This document shows, in pieces, positions 1 through 10,725 of a stretch of DNA of 64,000 nt. This DNA comes from Sandaracinobacteroides sayramensis (GTDB lineage Bacteria > Pseudomonadota > Alphaproteobacteria > Sphingomonadales > Sphingomonadaceae). Location of the stretch: contig NZ_JAKLSQ010000010.1 of NCBI RefSeq assembly GCF_022014495.1, positions 62,001 through 126,000 of the forward strand. Direction: 5' to 3'. Both the position numbers and the translations under genes were made by a program. Below the pieces are notes generated by a model. The model was not told the DNA's origin, did no database searches, and saw only the letters and a program-made list of their open reading frames with translations. Every line of letters starts with the position of its first letter. Position 1 is the first letter of the stretch.

Positions 1-1
1 G

Positions 2-931
2 GATTTCCGCGCCCGGACGCGGGTGGAGCGCTTCGTGATGCTGGCGCTGGTGCTGGCGTCGCTGGTGGCGATCCTGACCACTTTCGGCATCGTCGCCAGC
101 CTATTGTTCGAGAGCTTCCGCTTCTTCCAGCTGGTGAGCCCGGTGGAATTCCTGTTCGGCACCCAATGGTCGCCGCAGACGGCGATGCGGGCCGATCAGG
201 TGGGCTCTTCCGGCGCCTTCGGGGCGGTGCCGCTGTTCTGGGGCACGGTGTTCATCGGCGCCATCATCGCCATGCTCGTCGCCATTCCGCTGGGGCTGAT
301 GACGGCGATCTACCTGACGCAATATGCCGCGCCCGGCGTGCGCAAGGTGGCGAAGCCGGTGCTGGAAGTGCTGGCCGGGGTTCCGACCGTGGTCTACGGC
401 TTCTTCGCGGCGCTGACGGTGGCGCCCGCCGTGCGCGACTTCGCGCTTTCGATCGGCATTTCCAACGCCAGTTCGGAGTCGGCGCTGGCCGCCGGGCTGG
501 TGATGGGGGTGATGATCATTCCCTTCGTCTCCTCGATGGCGGACGATGCGCTGACGGCGGTGCCGCGCTCCATGCGGGACGGCAGCCTGGCGATGGGGGC
601 CACCCCTTCGGAAACCATCCGCAAGGTGCTGATCCCGGCGGCGCTGCCCGGGATCGTCGGCGGCGTGCTGCTGGCGGTTTCGCGGGCCATCGGCGAGACG
701 ATGATCGTGGTGATGGCCGCCGGGCTGGCGGCGCGGCTGACCGCCAACCCCTTCGACAGCGTGACGACGGTGACGGCGCAGATCGTGGCGCTGCTGACCG
801 GCGACCAGGAGTTCGACAGCGCCAAGACGCTTTCGGCCTTCGCGCTGGGGCTGGTGCTGTTCCTGGTGACGCTGGCGCTGAACGTCTACGCGCTGGCCGT
901 GGTGAAGAAATATCGGGAGGCCTATGACTGA
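2..931 (+). CDS. pstC: Phosphate ABC transporter permease PstC (5' truncated by window edge)
   Basis: Inner-membrane permease subunit of the high-affinity phosphate importer. The reading frame is open to the first base, so the N-terminus lies outside the window; the GTG at position 23 is probably an internal codon. About 309 residues are visible, with at least six hydrophobic segments and the permease-loop pattern (SMADDALTAVPRSMRDGSLA ... ATPSETIRKVLIPAALPGI ... SRAIGETM) that contacts the ATPase. The stop overlaps the pstA start by 8 bp, which indicates translational coupling. Identity is secure from sequence and context (pstA-pstB-phoU-phoB follow). Confidence 0.93.
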   Translation, partial: DFRARTRVERFVMLALVLASLVAILTTFGIVASLLFESFRFFQLVSPVEFLFGTQWSPQTAMRADQVGSSGAFGAVPLFWGTVFIGAIIAMLVAIPLGLMTAIYLTQYAAPGVRKVAKPVLEVLAGVPTVVYGFFAALTVAPAVRDFALSIGISNASSESALAAGLVMGVMIIPFVSSMADDALTAVPRSMRDGSLAMGATPSETIRKVLIPAALPGIVGGVLLAVSRAIGETMIVVMAAGLAARLTANPFDSVTTVTAQIVALLTGDQEFDSAKTLSAFALGLVLFLVTLALNVYALAVVKKYREAYD

Positions 932-2213
932 GGCAGTCCAGACCGCCGCGCCGACGCTGTGGAGCTCGCCGGCGATGCAGGCGCGCATCCGCAGGCGCTA
1001 TCGTTCGGAAAGGCTTTTCAAGGGCCTTGGCCTTGCGTCTCTGGCGCTCGCCTGCGGCTTCCTGCTGTTCCTGCTGGCGAGCGTGATCCTGAGCGGCTGG
1101 CCGAGCTTCCGGCAGACGCAGATTCTGGTGCCGGTGAGCATCGACGCCGGGCGGCTGGGGGTGACGGCGGCCGAGGCGAAGGCCGATCCCGAGCGGCTGC
1201 GGCGCGCCAATTTCCAGGGCGTGGTGCAGGACGCCGTCGACAAGTCGGTGGGCGACGCGGTGCCGCTGGTGTCCGAAGGCGCCTGGCTGGCGCTGCGCGA
1301 GGCGGTGGAAGCCGACCCGGCGCTGATCGGCACACACAAGGACATGTGGCTGATCGCCTCGTCCAATCTCGACCAGTTGGCGAAGGGGCGGATCGATCTG
1401 GCGGCGCCGGAGGGCGACCGGCCGGTCAACGACCAGGAGATCGCCGCCTGGAAGCAGCTGGAGGCCGATGGCAAGCTGCGCACGGCCTTCAACCGCACCT
1501 TCCTGACGGCGGCGGATTCGGTGGACCCGGAACTGGCCGGTGTATGGGGGGCGCTGAAGGGCAGTTTCCTGACACTGGTGGTGACGCTGCTGATCAGCTT
1601 CCCGGTGGGCGTGCTGGCCGCCATCTATCTGGAGGAATTCGCGCCGAAGACCCGCTGGACGGACGTGATTGAGGTTTCGATCAACAATCTGGCGGCGGTG
1701 CCTTCCATCATCTTCGGCCTGCTGGGGCTGGCGGTGTTCCTGAACACGATGAACATGCCGCGCTCGGCCCCGGTGGTGGGCGGGCTGACGCTGGCGCTGA
1801 TGACGCTGCCGGTGATCGTGATCGCCAGCCGCGCGGCGCTGAAGGCGGTGCCGCCTTCCATCCGCGACGCGGCGCTGGGGATCGGCGCCTCGCCGGTGCA
1901 GGTGGTGTTCCACCATGTGCTGCCGCTGGCGCTGCCGGGCATGCTGACCGGCACCATCCTCGGCATGGCGCGGGCGCTGGGGGAGACGGCGCCGCTGCTG
2001 ATGATCGGCATGCGCGCCTTCCTGACCTCCGTTCCGCAGGGGCTGGCGCAGCCGGCGACCGTGCTTCCGGTGCAGATATTCATCTGGTCGGACAATGTGA
2101 GCCGGGGCTTCGTCGAGAAGACCAGCGGCGCCATTCTGGTGCTGATGGCCTTCCTGCTGGCGATCAACAGCCTGGCAATCTATCTGAGAAACCGTTTCGA
2201 GGTGCGCTGGTGA
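924..2213 (+). CDS. pstA: Phosphate ABC transporter permease PstA, long form
   Basis: Second membrane permease of the phosphate importer, 429 residues against about 280 for the short form encoded at 12.8 kb. The extra length is a first transmembrane helix (about residues 37-58) followed by a soluble, presumably periplasmic region (about 60-200), matching the DUF3333-type N-terminal domain known from alphaproteobacterial PstA. The C-terminal half has the usual permease core with the loop [20 protein letters not shown] and [11 protein letters not shown]. It overlaps pstC upstream by 8 bp and runs into pstB downstream. Confidence 0.93.
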   Translation: MTEAVQTAAPTLWSSPAMQARIRRRYRSERLFKGLGLASLALACGFLLFLLASVILSGWPSFRQTQILVPVSIDAGRLGVTAAEAKADPERLRRANFQGVVQDAVDKSVGDAVPLVSEGAWLALREAVEADPALIGTHKDMWLIASSNLDQLAKGRIDLAAPEGDRPVNDQEIAAWKQLEADGKLRTAFNRTFLTAADSVDPELAGVWGALKGSFLTLVVTLLISFPVGVLAAIYLEEFAPKTRWTDVIEVSINNLAAVPSIIFGLLGLAVFLNTMNMPRSAPVVGGLTLALMTLPVIVIASRAALKAVPPSIRDAALGIGASPVQVVFHHVLPLALPGMLTGTILGMARALGETAPLLMIGMRAFLTSVPQGLAQPATVLPVQIFIWSDNVSRGFVEKTSGAILVLMAFLLAINSLAIYLRNRFEVRW

Positions 2214-2230
2214 TTGGTGGCAAGGTGAGC

Positions 2231-3031
2231 ATGGCTGCGCACGAAGGGGCGGCGGCCGACGGGGCGGCGGAGACGACGCTGAAGATGACGGCGCGCGACG
2301 TCCGCGTCTTCTATGGCGCCTTCGAGGCGCTGAAGGGCGTGTCGATCGACGTGACGAAGGAGGATGTGACCGCCTTCATCGGCCCTTCGGGCTGCGGCAA
2401 GTCCACCTTCCTGCGCTGCCTCAACCGGATGAACGACACGGTGGCGGGCGCCCGCGTCGAGGGGCGGATCGAGCTGGACGGTCAGGATATCCACGACCCG
2501 GCGATGGACGTGGTGCAGCTGCGCGCGCGGGTGGGCATGGTGTTCCAGAAGCCCAACCCCTTCCCCAAGAGCATCTATGAGAATGTGGCCTATGGGCCGC
2601 GCATCCATGGGCTGGCGGCGAAGAAGGCCGACATGGACGTGATCGTGGAGAAGTCGCTGCGCCGCGCCGGGCTTTGGGACGAGGTGAAGGACCGGCTTTC
2701 GGATTCCGGCACCGCGCTTTCGGGCGGGCAGCAGCAGCGGCTGTGCATCGCCCGCGCCATCGCCGTGAACCCGGAAGTGATCCTGATGGACGAGCCGGCC
2801 TCGGCGCTCGACCCGATCGCAACCGCCAAGATCGAGGAGCTGATCGACGATCTGCGCGGGCGCTACGCCATCGTGATCGTCACGCACAACATGCAGCAGG
2901 CGGCGCGGGTGAGCCAGAAGACGGCCTTCTTCCACCTGGGCAGCCTGGTGGAATATGGCGACACGCGGCAGATCTTCACCAATCCGCGCGAGACCCGCAC
3001 CAAGGATTATATCACGGGCCGTTACGGCTAG
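2231..3031 (+). CDS. pstB: Phosphate ABC transporter ATP-binding protein PstB
   Basis: Cytoplasmic ATPase that drives phosphate import. Walker [10 protein letters not shown], signature [14 protein letters not shown], Walker [13 protein letters not shown] and switch-histidine region [12 protein letters not shown] are all present. The second PstB in this window has the commoner [10 protein letters not shown] chose ATG 2231 because AAGGTGAG lies just upstream; a GTG at 2210 overlapping the pstA stop would add seven residues. Middle gene of the pstCAB-phoUB operon. Confidence 0.93.
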   Translation: MAAHEGAAADGAAETTLKMTARDVRVFYGAFEALKGVSIDVTKEDVTAFIGPSGCGKSTFLRCLNRMNDTVAGARVEGRIELDGQDIHDPAMDVVQLRARVGMVFQKPNPFPKSIYENVAYGPRIHGLAAKKADMDVIVEKSLRRAGLWDEVKDRLSDSGTALSGGQQQRLCIARAIAVNPEVILMDEPASALDPIATAKIEELIDDLRGRYAIVIVTHNMQQAARVSQKTAFFHLGSLVEYGDTRQIFTNPRETRTKDYITGRYG

Positions 3032-3042
3032 GAGTGGATGAG

Positions 3043-3768
3043 ATGGCGAAGCCCCCGACCGCGCACACGGTGCGCTCCTTCGATGCGGAGATCAACCAGC
3101 TTCGTTCGCTCATCGGCCAGATGGGCGGGCTGGCGGAAGCGCAGATCGCCGATTCCGTCGACGCGCTGATGCGCCGCGACGCCGATGCGGCGACGGCGGT
3201 GGTGCTGCGCGACAAGGAGCTGGACGCGATGGAGGCCGAGGCCGAGCGGCTGGCGCTGACCATCATCGCCGTGCGCGCGCCCATGGCCGACGACCTGCGC
3301 GAGATCGTGGCGGCGCTGAAGATCTCCGCGGTGATCGAGCGCATCGGCGACTATGGCAAGAATATCGCCAAGCGGGTGCCGGTGCTGACGCAGGCGGCGC
3401 CCGTGGGGCCGTCGGTGATCCTGCCGGAAATGGCGCGCGCCACCACCGGAATGATCCGCGACGCGCTCGACTGCTATGTGGACCGCGACGCCGAGCTGGC
3501 GAGCCAGGTGATGGCCCGCGACCGCATGGTGGACGATTTCTACAACTCGCTGTTCCGCTCCCTGCTGACCTATATGATGGAGAACCCCCATCATATCACC
3601 TCGTCGGCGCACCTGCTGTTCATCGCCAAGAACCTGGAGCGGGTGGGCGATCATGCGACCAACATTGCCGAGATGGTCTATTTCTCGGTGACTGGCGAGC
3701 ATCCGGGCGACCGGACGAAAACCGACCGCACCGCCTCGATGGCGGTGAGCGACCGCGAAGGAGAGTAA
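3043..3768 (+). CDS. phoU: Phosphate signalling regulator PhoU (first copy)
   Basis: Peripheral cytoplasmic protein that links PstB state to the PhoR/PhoB two-component system. 241 residues with the two-fold repeated three-helix PhoU architecture; each repeat carries the metal-binding-type pattern (ERIGDYGKNIA, ERVGDHATNIAE). ATG 3043 follows a GGAG; a GTG three codons upstream is possible. It lies 11 bp after pstB and ends one base before phoB starts. Confidence 0.93.
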   Translation: MAKPPTAHTVRSFDAEINQLRSLIGQMGGLAEAQIADSVDALMRRDADAATAVVLRDKELDAMEAEAERLALTIIAVRAPMADDLREIVAALKISAVIERIGDYGKNIAKRVPVLTQAAPVGPSVILPEMARATTGMIRDALDCYVDRDAELASQVMARDRMVDDFYNSLFRSLLTYMMENPHHITSSAHLLFIAKNLERVGDHATNIAEMVYFSVTGEHPGDRTKTDRTASMAVSDREGE

Positions 3769-3769
3769 G

Positions 3770-4477
3770 ATGCGCCCCCGGATCCTGCTGGTGGAAGACG
3801 ATGCGAACCTGGTGGAACTGGTTCGCTACAACCTCGACAAGGAAGGCTTCGACGTCGTTTCCACGCCCGACGGCGAGGAGGCGCTGGTTCTGGCCGAGGA
3901 AGAGCGCCCCGATGTGGTGGTGCTGGACTGGATGATCGCCAACCTGTCGGGCATCGAGGTGTGCCGGCGGCTGCGGCGCGCGCCCGAGACGGCGTCGCTG
4001 CCGATCATCATGCTGACGGCGCGGGCCGAGGAAGGCGACCGGGTGCGCGGGCTGGAAACCGGCGCCGACGATTATGTGACCAAGCCATTCTCTCCGCGCG
4101 AGCTGGTGGCGCGGGTGCGGGCGGTGCTGCGGCGGCTGCGGCCGGCGCTTTCCGGCGGCAATCTGGAATATGGCGGCATCAGCATGGACACCAGTTCGCA
4201 CAAGGTGACGCGCGACGGGCAGCCGGTGCAGTTGGGGCCGACGGAGTTCCGCCTGCTGCGCCACTTCCTGGAGCATCCGGGCCGGGTGTTCAGCCGCGAG
4301 CAGCTTCTGGACGCCGTCTGGGGGCGGGACGTCTATGTGGAGCAGCGGACGGTGGACGTGCATATCCGCCGGCTGCGCAAGGCGATCAACCTCAACGATC
4401 TGCCCGATCTCATCCGCACCGTTCGCTCGGCGGGCTATGCGCTGGATTCCGAAGCCTCCCTCAAAATGGCTAGCTGA
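3770..4477 (+). CDS. phoB: Phosphate regulon response regulator PhoB
   Basis: OmpR-family transcription activator, 235 residues. The receiver domain has acidic pocket E9/D10/D11, phospho-acceptor D53 (VVVLDWM) and K105 (YVTKPFS); the C-terminal winged helix has PTEFRLLRHFLEHPGRVFSR and VDVHIRRLRKAI. When phosphorylated, family members activate genes with PHO boxes. It starts one base after phoU behind AAGGAGAG, so it is the last gene of the operon. The partner kinase PhoR is not in the window and may lie upstream of pstC. Confidence 0.94.
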   Translation: MRPRILLVEDDANLVELVRYNLDKEGFDVVSTPDGEEALVLAEEERPDVVVLDWMIANLSGIEVCRRLRRAPETASLPIIMLTARAEEGDRVRGLETGADDYVTKPFSPRELVARVRAVLRRLRPALSGGNLEYGGISMDTSSHKVTRDGQPVQLGPTEFRLLRHFLEHPGRVFSREQLLDAVWGRDVYVEQRTVDVHIRRLRKAINLNDLPDLIRTVRSAGYALDSEASLKMAS

Positions 4478-4532
4478 GCGGGGCTTCCCATAGACGGGGA
4501 CGGCTCCAGTTCCTTGTTTTCCCGCATGGGTT

Positions 4533-4560
4533 CCTGTTCGAATGATTCCATTCGAACAGG
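4533..4560. repeat. Perfect 12-bp inverted repeat after phoB
   Basis: CCTGTTCGAATG, four-base loop ATTC, then CATTCGAACAGG: a perfect 12-bp stem between the phoB stop and the SDR gene. There is no T-run (ACATGCTCTAGG follows), so it is not a standard intrinsic terminator. It could be an mRNA 3'-end stabiliser, a dyad operator for the downstream gene, or a dispersed element. No function is assigned. Confidence 0.6.
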
Positions 4561-4611
4561 ACATGCTCTAGGAAGCCGCCGTTTCCTTTTCCGGCTTGGG
4601 AGTTTCGCGAG

Positions 4612-5505
4612 ATGAGCATCCGTTTCGACAACCGCGTGGCGATCGTGACCGGCGCGGGCGGCGGGCTTGGCCGCCGCTATGCGCTGGACCTGGCGGCGCG
4701 CGGCGCCAAAGTGGTGGTGAACGACCTGGGCGGCGCGCGCGACGGCTCGGGCAGCAGCGCCACGGCGGCGGAAGCGGTGGTGGAGGAGATCCGCGCCGCC
4801 GGCGGCGAGGCGATCGCCAGCGCCACCAGCGTGACGGACGCCGACGCCATCTTCGCCATGGTGGAGGAGGTGAAGGCGAAATGGGGCCGGATCGACATCC
4901 TGATCAACAACGCCGGAATCCTGCGCGACAAGACCTTCACCAAGATGACGCTGGAGGACTTCCGGCTGGTGCTGGACGTGCATCTGATGGGCGGCGCGAT
5001 CTGCACCAAGGCGGTGTGGGACCTGATGCGCGAGCAGGCCTATGGCCGCATCCTGATGACCACCAGCTCTTCCGGGCTCTACGGCAATTTCGGCCAGGCC
5101 AATTATGGCGCGGCGAAGCTCGGGCTGGTGGGGCTGATGAAGACGCTGGCGCTGGAAGGCGCGAAATATGATGTGCGGGTGAACAGCGTGGCACCGCTCG
5201 CCGCGACCCGCATGACCGAGGACCTGATGCCGCCGGAGCTGCTGGCGCGGATGGGGCCGGAGACGGTGAGCCCGGCTTCCCTCTATCTGGTGAGCGAGGA
5301 GGCGCCGACGGGCGTGGTGCTGAACGCCGGGGCCGGCGGCTTCGAAGCCGCCCATGTGACGATTACAAAGGGCATCCATGTGGGCGCCGAGGCCATGACG
5401 CCCGAAACCGTGGCGGAGCGGATCGCCGAGATCCGCGACCGGGCGGGGGAAACGGTGCCCGAGACGGGCGCGGGGCAGGCGCAGGCGGCGCTTGGCGGCG
5501 GCTGA
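4612..5505 (+). CDS. SDR-family (3-hydroxyacyl-CoA) dehydrogenase
   Basis: Cytoplasmic NAD(P)-dependent short-chain dehydrogenase, 297 residues. The Rossmann motif TGAGGGLGR is near residue 15, NNAG follows at mid-domain, and the catalytic Tyr/Lys pair is in YGAAK after SSSGLYGNFGQ. The sequence NDLGGARDGSG after the second strand and the overall pattern resemble the dehydrogenase part of peroxisomal multifunctional enzyme type 2, which suggests a 3-hydroxyacyl-CoA substrate; this is a family-level inference. Monocistronic by context, with phoB upstream and the groESL control region downstream. Confidence 0.8.
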   Translation: MSIRFDNRVAIVTGAGGGLGRRYALDLAARGAKVVVNDLGGARDGSGSSATAAEAVVEEIRAAGGEAIASATSVTDADAIFAMVEEVKAKWGRIDILINNAGILRDKTFTKMTLEDFRLVLDVHLMGGAICTKAVWDLMREQAYGRILMTTSSSGLYGNFGQANYGAAKLGLVGLMKTLALEGAKYDVRVNSVAPLAATRMTEDLMPPELLARMGPETVSPASLYLVSEEAPTGVVLNAGAGGFEAAHVTITKGIHVGAEAMTPETVAERIAEIRDRAGETVPETGAGQAQAALGGG

Positions 5506-5593
5506 CGAGCGGCTTTTAAAGGACGATTGTGCGGTTTGCCAACCAGCGGTGATTGTGCGCTCGCCGAGCTGACACTGGACATTTCCAACAGCC

Positions 5594-5620
5594 GTCACCC
5601 CGGGTCAAGCCCGGGGTGAC
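5594..5620. repeat. Dispersed GTCACCCCGGG-type inverted repeat
   Basis: An almost perfect palindrome, GTCACCCCGGG...CCGGGGTGAC with a TCAAG centre, in the gap before groES. Related copies occur at 6229, 15225, 15275, 38066, 45795 (degenerate), 51751, 59256 and 59313, always intergenic. This is a short repeat family of the REP/palindromic kind. Confidence 0.75.
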
Positions 5621-5755
5621 GAGGGAGTGTTACGGCCGTCGCTTCTCACCGGAACCGACGTTCGCCGCCTGGGTTTGTAAACTGCACCATCATCTTTCAA
5701 AGGCGGGATTGTGCGCGAGATTCGGCCGCTTCCGGGCTGCCGGTCGGCTTCCGGG

Positions 5756-5783
5756 CCTCTCCCTTGCTGGGAGGGGCTTTTTT
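5756..5783 (+). terminator. Intrinsic terminator upstream of the groESL promoter
   Basis: Stem CCTCTCCC / GGGAGGGG (one wobble pair), loop TTGCT, then C and six T residues at 5778-5783. It would insulate the groESL promoter from upstream transcription. Resembles the CCCCTCCCC hairpin family seen at 15.63, 33.27 and 38.18 kb. Confidence 0.65.
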
Positions 5784-5797
5784 GTTCGCGGTTCGCC

Positions 5798-5826
5798 TTG
5801 ACCCTTGTCTGGCGGGTGCCTATCTC
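5798..5826 (+). promoter_or_regulatory. groESL sigma-70-type promoter
   Basis: -35 TTGACC (5798-5803), 17-bp spacer, -10 TATCTC (5821-5826). The CIRCE operator starts seven bases downstream, where repressor binding would block transcription initiation. Confidence 0.7.
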
Positions 5827-5833
5827 GGCCGCG

Positions 5834-5860
5834 TTGGCACTCACTATTGGGGAGTGCTAG
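5834..5860 (+). promoter_or_regulatory. CIRCE operator (HrcA binding site)
   Basis: TTGGCACTC, nine-base spacer, GAGTGCTAG. The consensus is TTAGCACTC-N9-GAGTGCTAA, so each arm differs by one base. It is the HrcA repressor site that controls groESL in many bacteria, and its position between promoter and groES fits that role. hrcA itself is not in the window. Confidence 0.9.
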
Positions 5861-5920
5861 CGGCCGGTTGCCTTTCGGGGGCCGGCTCAGTTTCAACGAA
5901 GCGAATAGAGGGACCAATCC

Positions 5921-6211
5921 ATGGTGGACTTCACCCCGCTGCACGACCGCGTGCTGGTTCGCCGCATCGAGGCCGACGAAAAGACGGCCGGCGGCATCAT
6001 CATCCCCGACACCGCCAAGGAAAAGCCGCAGGAAGGCGAAGTGATCGCCGTCGGCAAGGGCGCCAAGGATGACGACGGCGACCGCATCGAACTGGACGTG
6101 AAGGTCGGCGACAAGATCCTGTTCGGCAAATGGTCGGGCACCGAAGTCAAGCTGAACGGCGAAGACCTGATCATCATGAAGGAAAGCGACATCCTCGGCG
6201 TCATCGCCTGA
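5921..6211 (+). CDS. groES: Co-chaperonin GroES
   Basis: Heptameric lid of the GroEL folding chamber; 96 residues, normal family length. Shows the N-terminal [12 protein letters not shown], the mobile-loop region [20 protein letters not shown] and the C-terminal strand [22 protein letters not shown] lies about eight bases before the ATG. First gene of the CIRCE-controlled groES-groEL operon. Confidence 0.97.
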   Translation: MVDFTPLHDRVLVRRIEADEKTAGGIIIPDTAKEKPQEGEVIAVGKGAKDDDGDRIELDVKVGDKILFGKWSGTEVKLNGEDLIIMKESDILGVIA

Positions 6212-6228
6212 GGCCCGCGTTTCGGTTG

Positions 6229-7922
<1,694 letters not shown>

Positions 7923-7947
7923 GCCAGTCGCCTGATCGGACGAAGGA

Positions 7948-7978
7948 GGGGCGGAGCCGCGAGGCTTCGCCCCTTTTT
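7948..7978 (+). terminator. Intrinsic terminator of groESL
   Basis: Stem GGGGCGGAGCC / GGCTTCGCCCC (11 bp with one G-T pair), loop GCGA, then five T residues, 25 bp after the groEL stop. Confidence 0.88.
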
Positions 7979-8087
7979 CATGCCCGGGATGGCGCGGGTT
8001 TCGACCAACCGCCGGCAGAAGTCGACGAAATGGGCTGGACAGGGCGGGTCGGTCGGTTCCACGTCATTTCATTGTCATGACAAGATG

Positions 8088-10100
8088 ATGGAAGTGTTTG
8101 TGAACAAGATATTGCTTGCGGCGCTGGCCGCTGTTTCCTTTTCCGCCGTTTCCGCTGTTTCCCACGCCCAGACCTATGGCAGCTTCGGCCTCGACACTGC
8201 CGGCATGGACCGGAGCGTGAAGCCGGGCGACGATTTCTACCGCTTCGCCAACGGCACCTGGGAGAAGACCACCGAGATCCCGGCGGATCGTTCGAACTAT
8301 GGCATGTTCACCGTGCTGGACGATCTTTCCAAGGAGCGGACGAAGAGCATCCTCGACGAGCTGAAGGGCAATCCGCAGAGCCTCGCGGGGCGGAGCTATG
8401 CCTCCTATCTGGACCAGCCGGCGGTGGAAGCGAAGGGGCTGGCGCCGATCCAGCCCTGGCTTGCCGAGGTGCGCAAGGTGGAGAAGGCCGGTTACCCGGC
8501 GCTGGTGGCGAAGGCGCAGCAGGCGGGCATCCGCACGCCTTTCCCCAATTATGTAAATCAGGACGACAAGGACCCTGAGACATACATCGTGAACATGATG
8601 CAGGGCGGGTTGGGCATGCCCGACCGCGACTATTATCTGCTCGACAGCGAGAAGATGCAGAAGACGCGCGCCGCCTATCTGAAGCATCTGGCGACGATGC
8701 TGGAGTTCGCGGGCGAGAAGAATGCTCCGGCGCGGGCGAAGGCGATCGTCGATTTCGAAACGGCGATCGCCAAGGACCATTGGAACCGGGTGGACAGCCG
8801 CGACGCCGACAAGACCTACAACAAGCGCACGCTGGCCGAGTTGCAGAAGGAAGCGGCCGGCTTCGACTTTCAACCTCTGCTGACCGCCGGTGGCAAAACC
8901 ACGCAAACGCTGTTGGTGGCGCAGCCGAGCGCGGTGGCGGCGACGGCCAGGGCGATCGGCGCCGCGCCGATCGGCGTGCTGCGCGACCAGATGATCGTGC
9001 GCAGCCTGGAAGCCTATGCCGATTACCTGCCGGATGCGGTCGCCAATGCGAACTTCGCCTTTTACGGCACGGAGTTGCAGGGCACGCCGGAGCGACAGGA
9101 GCGCTGGAAGCGCGCCGTCGATTTCACCGTGGGCGCCGTGCCGGACGATGTGAGCCAGGTGTATGTGGCGCGTTACTTCCCGCCGGAAACCAAGGCGGCG
9201 ATGGACGAACTGGTGAAGAATGTGCTGGCTGCCATGGGCAGGCGCATCGACGGCCTGCCGTGGATGGCGGCGGAAACCAAGGCGAAGGCGCAGACGAAGC
9301 TGCAGAGCTTCACCACCAAGATCGGCTACCCGGACCGCTGGAAGGATTATGCTGGGCTGGAGATCAGGGCGGACGACCTGTTCGGCAACGCCTGGCGCTC
9401 GAACCAATTCGACTTCGCTTATGATCGCGGCAAGCTCGGCACCCCGGTGCGGCGGTGGGAGTGGTTCATGACTCCGATGACGATCAACGCCTATGCCAAT
9501 TTCGGCATGAACGAGATCGTCTTCCCGGCCGCGATCCTGCAGCCGCCCTTCTTCGACCCCAAGGCGGACCCGGCGATCAACTATGGCGCCATCGGCGCGG
9601 TGATCGGCCATGAGATCAGCCACCATTTCGACGACCAGGGCTCGAAATATGATGCGACGGGCAAGCTGACCACCTGGTGGACGGAGCAGGATCTCGCCAA
9701 CTTCAAGGCGTTGGGCGAGAAGCTTGTGAAGCAGTATGACGCCTATGAGCCGATGCCGGGCGAGCATGTGAAGGGGGCGCTGACGCTGGGGGAGAATATC
9801 GGCGATCTGGCCGGGCTTGCCGTGGCGCTGGATGCCTATCACGCCAGCCTCGGCGGCAAGCCGGCGCCGGTGCTCGACGGGCTGACGGGCGACCAGCGCT
9901 TCTTCCTGGGCTGGGCGCAGGCCTGGCGGCGCAATGTGCGCGAGGCGGCGGCGCGGCAGCGGCTGCTGACCGACCCGCACGCGCCCGACCAGTATCGCGC
10001 CGACATCGTCCGCAACTTCGACCAATGGTATGAAGCCTTCAAGCCGGCCGCCGATGGCAAGCTGGTTCTGAAGCCGGACGAGCGTGTGAAGATCTGGTAA
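8088..10100 (+). CDS. Exported M13-family metallopeptidase (neprilysin/PepO type)
   Basis: Zinc endopeptidase of family M13, about 670 residues, the usual length. The N-terminus is a signal peptide (hydrophobic LLAALAAVSFSAVSAV, likely cleavage after SHA), so it acts in the periplasm or outside the cell. The mature part opens with the family pattern SVKPGDDFYRFANGTW. The catalytic zinc site HEISH is near residue 507, the third ligand motif ENIGDLAG about 60 residues later, and the family C-terminal tryptophan is present (VKIW). Start choice: ATG 8085 or 8088, or GTG 8100, which has GGAAG before it. Monocistronic. Confidence 0.9.
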   Translation: MEVFVNKILLAALAAVSFSAVSAVSHAQTYGSFGLDTAGMDRSVKPGDDFYRFANGTWEKTTEIPADRSNYGMFTVLDDLSKERTKSILDELKGNPQSLAGRSYASYLDQPAVEAKGLAPIQPWLAEVRKVEKAGYPALVAKAQQAGIRTPFPNYVNQDDKDPETYIVNMMQGGLGMPDRDYYLLDSEKMQKTRAAYLKHLATMLEFAGEKNAPARAKAIVDFETAIAKDHWNRVDSRDADKTYNKRTLAELQKEAAGFDFQPLLTAGGKTTQTLLVAQPSAVAATARAIGAAPIGVLRDQMIVRSLEAYADYLPDAVANANFAFYGTELQGTPERQERWKRAVDFTVGAVPDDVSQVYVARYFPPETKAAMDELVKNVLAAMGRRIDGLPWMAAETKAKAQTKLQSFTTKIGYPDRWKDYAGLEIRADDLFGNAWRSNQFDFAYDRGKLGTPVRRWEWFMTPMTINAYANFGMNEIVFPAAILQPPFFDPKADPAINYGAIGAVIGHEISHHFDDQGSKYDATGKLTTWWTEQDLANFKALGEKLVKQYDAYEPMPGEHVKGALTLGENIGDLAGLAVALDAYHASLGGKPAPVLDGLTGDQRFFLGWAQAWRRNVREAAARQRLLTDPHAPDQYRADIVRNFDQWYEAFKPAADGKLVLKPDERVKIW

Positions 10101-10106
10101 GCCGCT

Positions 10107-10139
10107 GCCGGCGAAGGGGTGTGGCGCCTCTTCGCCGGC
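10107..10139. terminator. Hairpin downstream of the M13 peptidase
   Basis: Nine-bp stem GCCGGCGAA / TTCGCCGGC enclosing a 15-base loop, seven bases after the stop codon. No T-run follows, so termination would need Rho or be incomplete. Confidence 0.4.
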
Positions 10140-10192
10140 CGGCCGCGGCGTGATAGGGTTGTGGCCTGCGGAAACATCCAGGGAGAGTCGCA

Positions 10193-10576
10193 TTGGCCGA
10201 CAGCATCATTTCCCATGTGTCGGTGCCGGTTCGGGATCTTGCGGCATCGCGGCGCTTCTACGATGCGGTGCTCGGCGCGCTGGGGTATCGGGTGGTGATG
10301 GATGCCGGCGCGCATGGAGTCGCCTATGGCTCGGCCTTTCCGGAATTCTGGATAGGCCATGCCCTGGAAGGCGCCCCCGATCCGGGCAATGGGGTTCATG
10401 TGGCGTTTCTGGCGCCCGACCGGGCGGCGGTAGACCAGTTCCATGCAGTGGCGCTGGAACTGGGGGCGACGGATGCCGGAGCACCGGGCCTGCGGCCGCA
10501 TTATGATGCCGATTATTATGGCGCCTTCGTGCGCGATCCAGACGGCAACAAGATCGAGGCCATGCTGATCGGCTGA
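10193..10576 (+). CDS. VOC-superfamily (glyoxalase/bleomycin-resistance fold) protein
   Basis: Small cytoplasmic protein of 127 residues with the beta-alpha-beta-beta-beta layout of one VOC module. The start HVSVPVRDLAASRRFYDAVL has a candidate metal-ligand histidine, and the end DPDGNKIEAM has the usual glutamate ligand. The substrate cannot be told; close relatives are annotated only as glyoxalase-like. The start is TTG 10193 behind AGGGAGAG. It sits between the peptidase and the pstS promoter region and is probably monocistronic. Confidence 0.8.
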   Translation: MADSIISHVSVPVRDLAASRRFYDAVLGALGYRVVMDAGAHGVAYGSAFPEFWIGHALEGAPDPGNGVHVAFLAPDRAAVDQFHAVALELGATDAGAPGLRPHYDADYYGAFVRDPDGNKIEAMLIG

Positions 10577-10639
10577 GGCAGCGGCCGATTCTCCGGAAGA
10601 CCGGGGTGAAAACGCGCCCATCGCCGCCGGCGCGAGCAA

Positions 10640-10668
10640 GGTTCACGAGTGTGTCACAAAAGCGCAAC
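10640..10668 (+). promoter_or_regulatory. Candidate PHO box upstream of pstS
   Basis: Three 7-bp units in 11-bp register: GGTTCAC, GTGTCAC, GCGCAAC, at 10640, 10651 and 10662. The PHO box consensus is tandem CTGTCAT repeats with 11-bp spacing; only the middle unit is close. The location, about 60 bp before the pstS start, is right for PhoB activation. Confidence 0.45.
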
Positions 10669-10725
10669 TTCAGTTTGGGAGAGGCGCTTGGAAGACCATG
10701 GCGCCCCCCATTCGAGGATGACACA

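Noticed and set aside
23-931. GTG 23 as the true pstC start
   Set aside because: The frame is open to the window edge and PstC proteins paired with a long PstA are usually longer, so the gene is treated as truncated.
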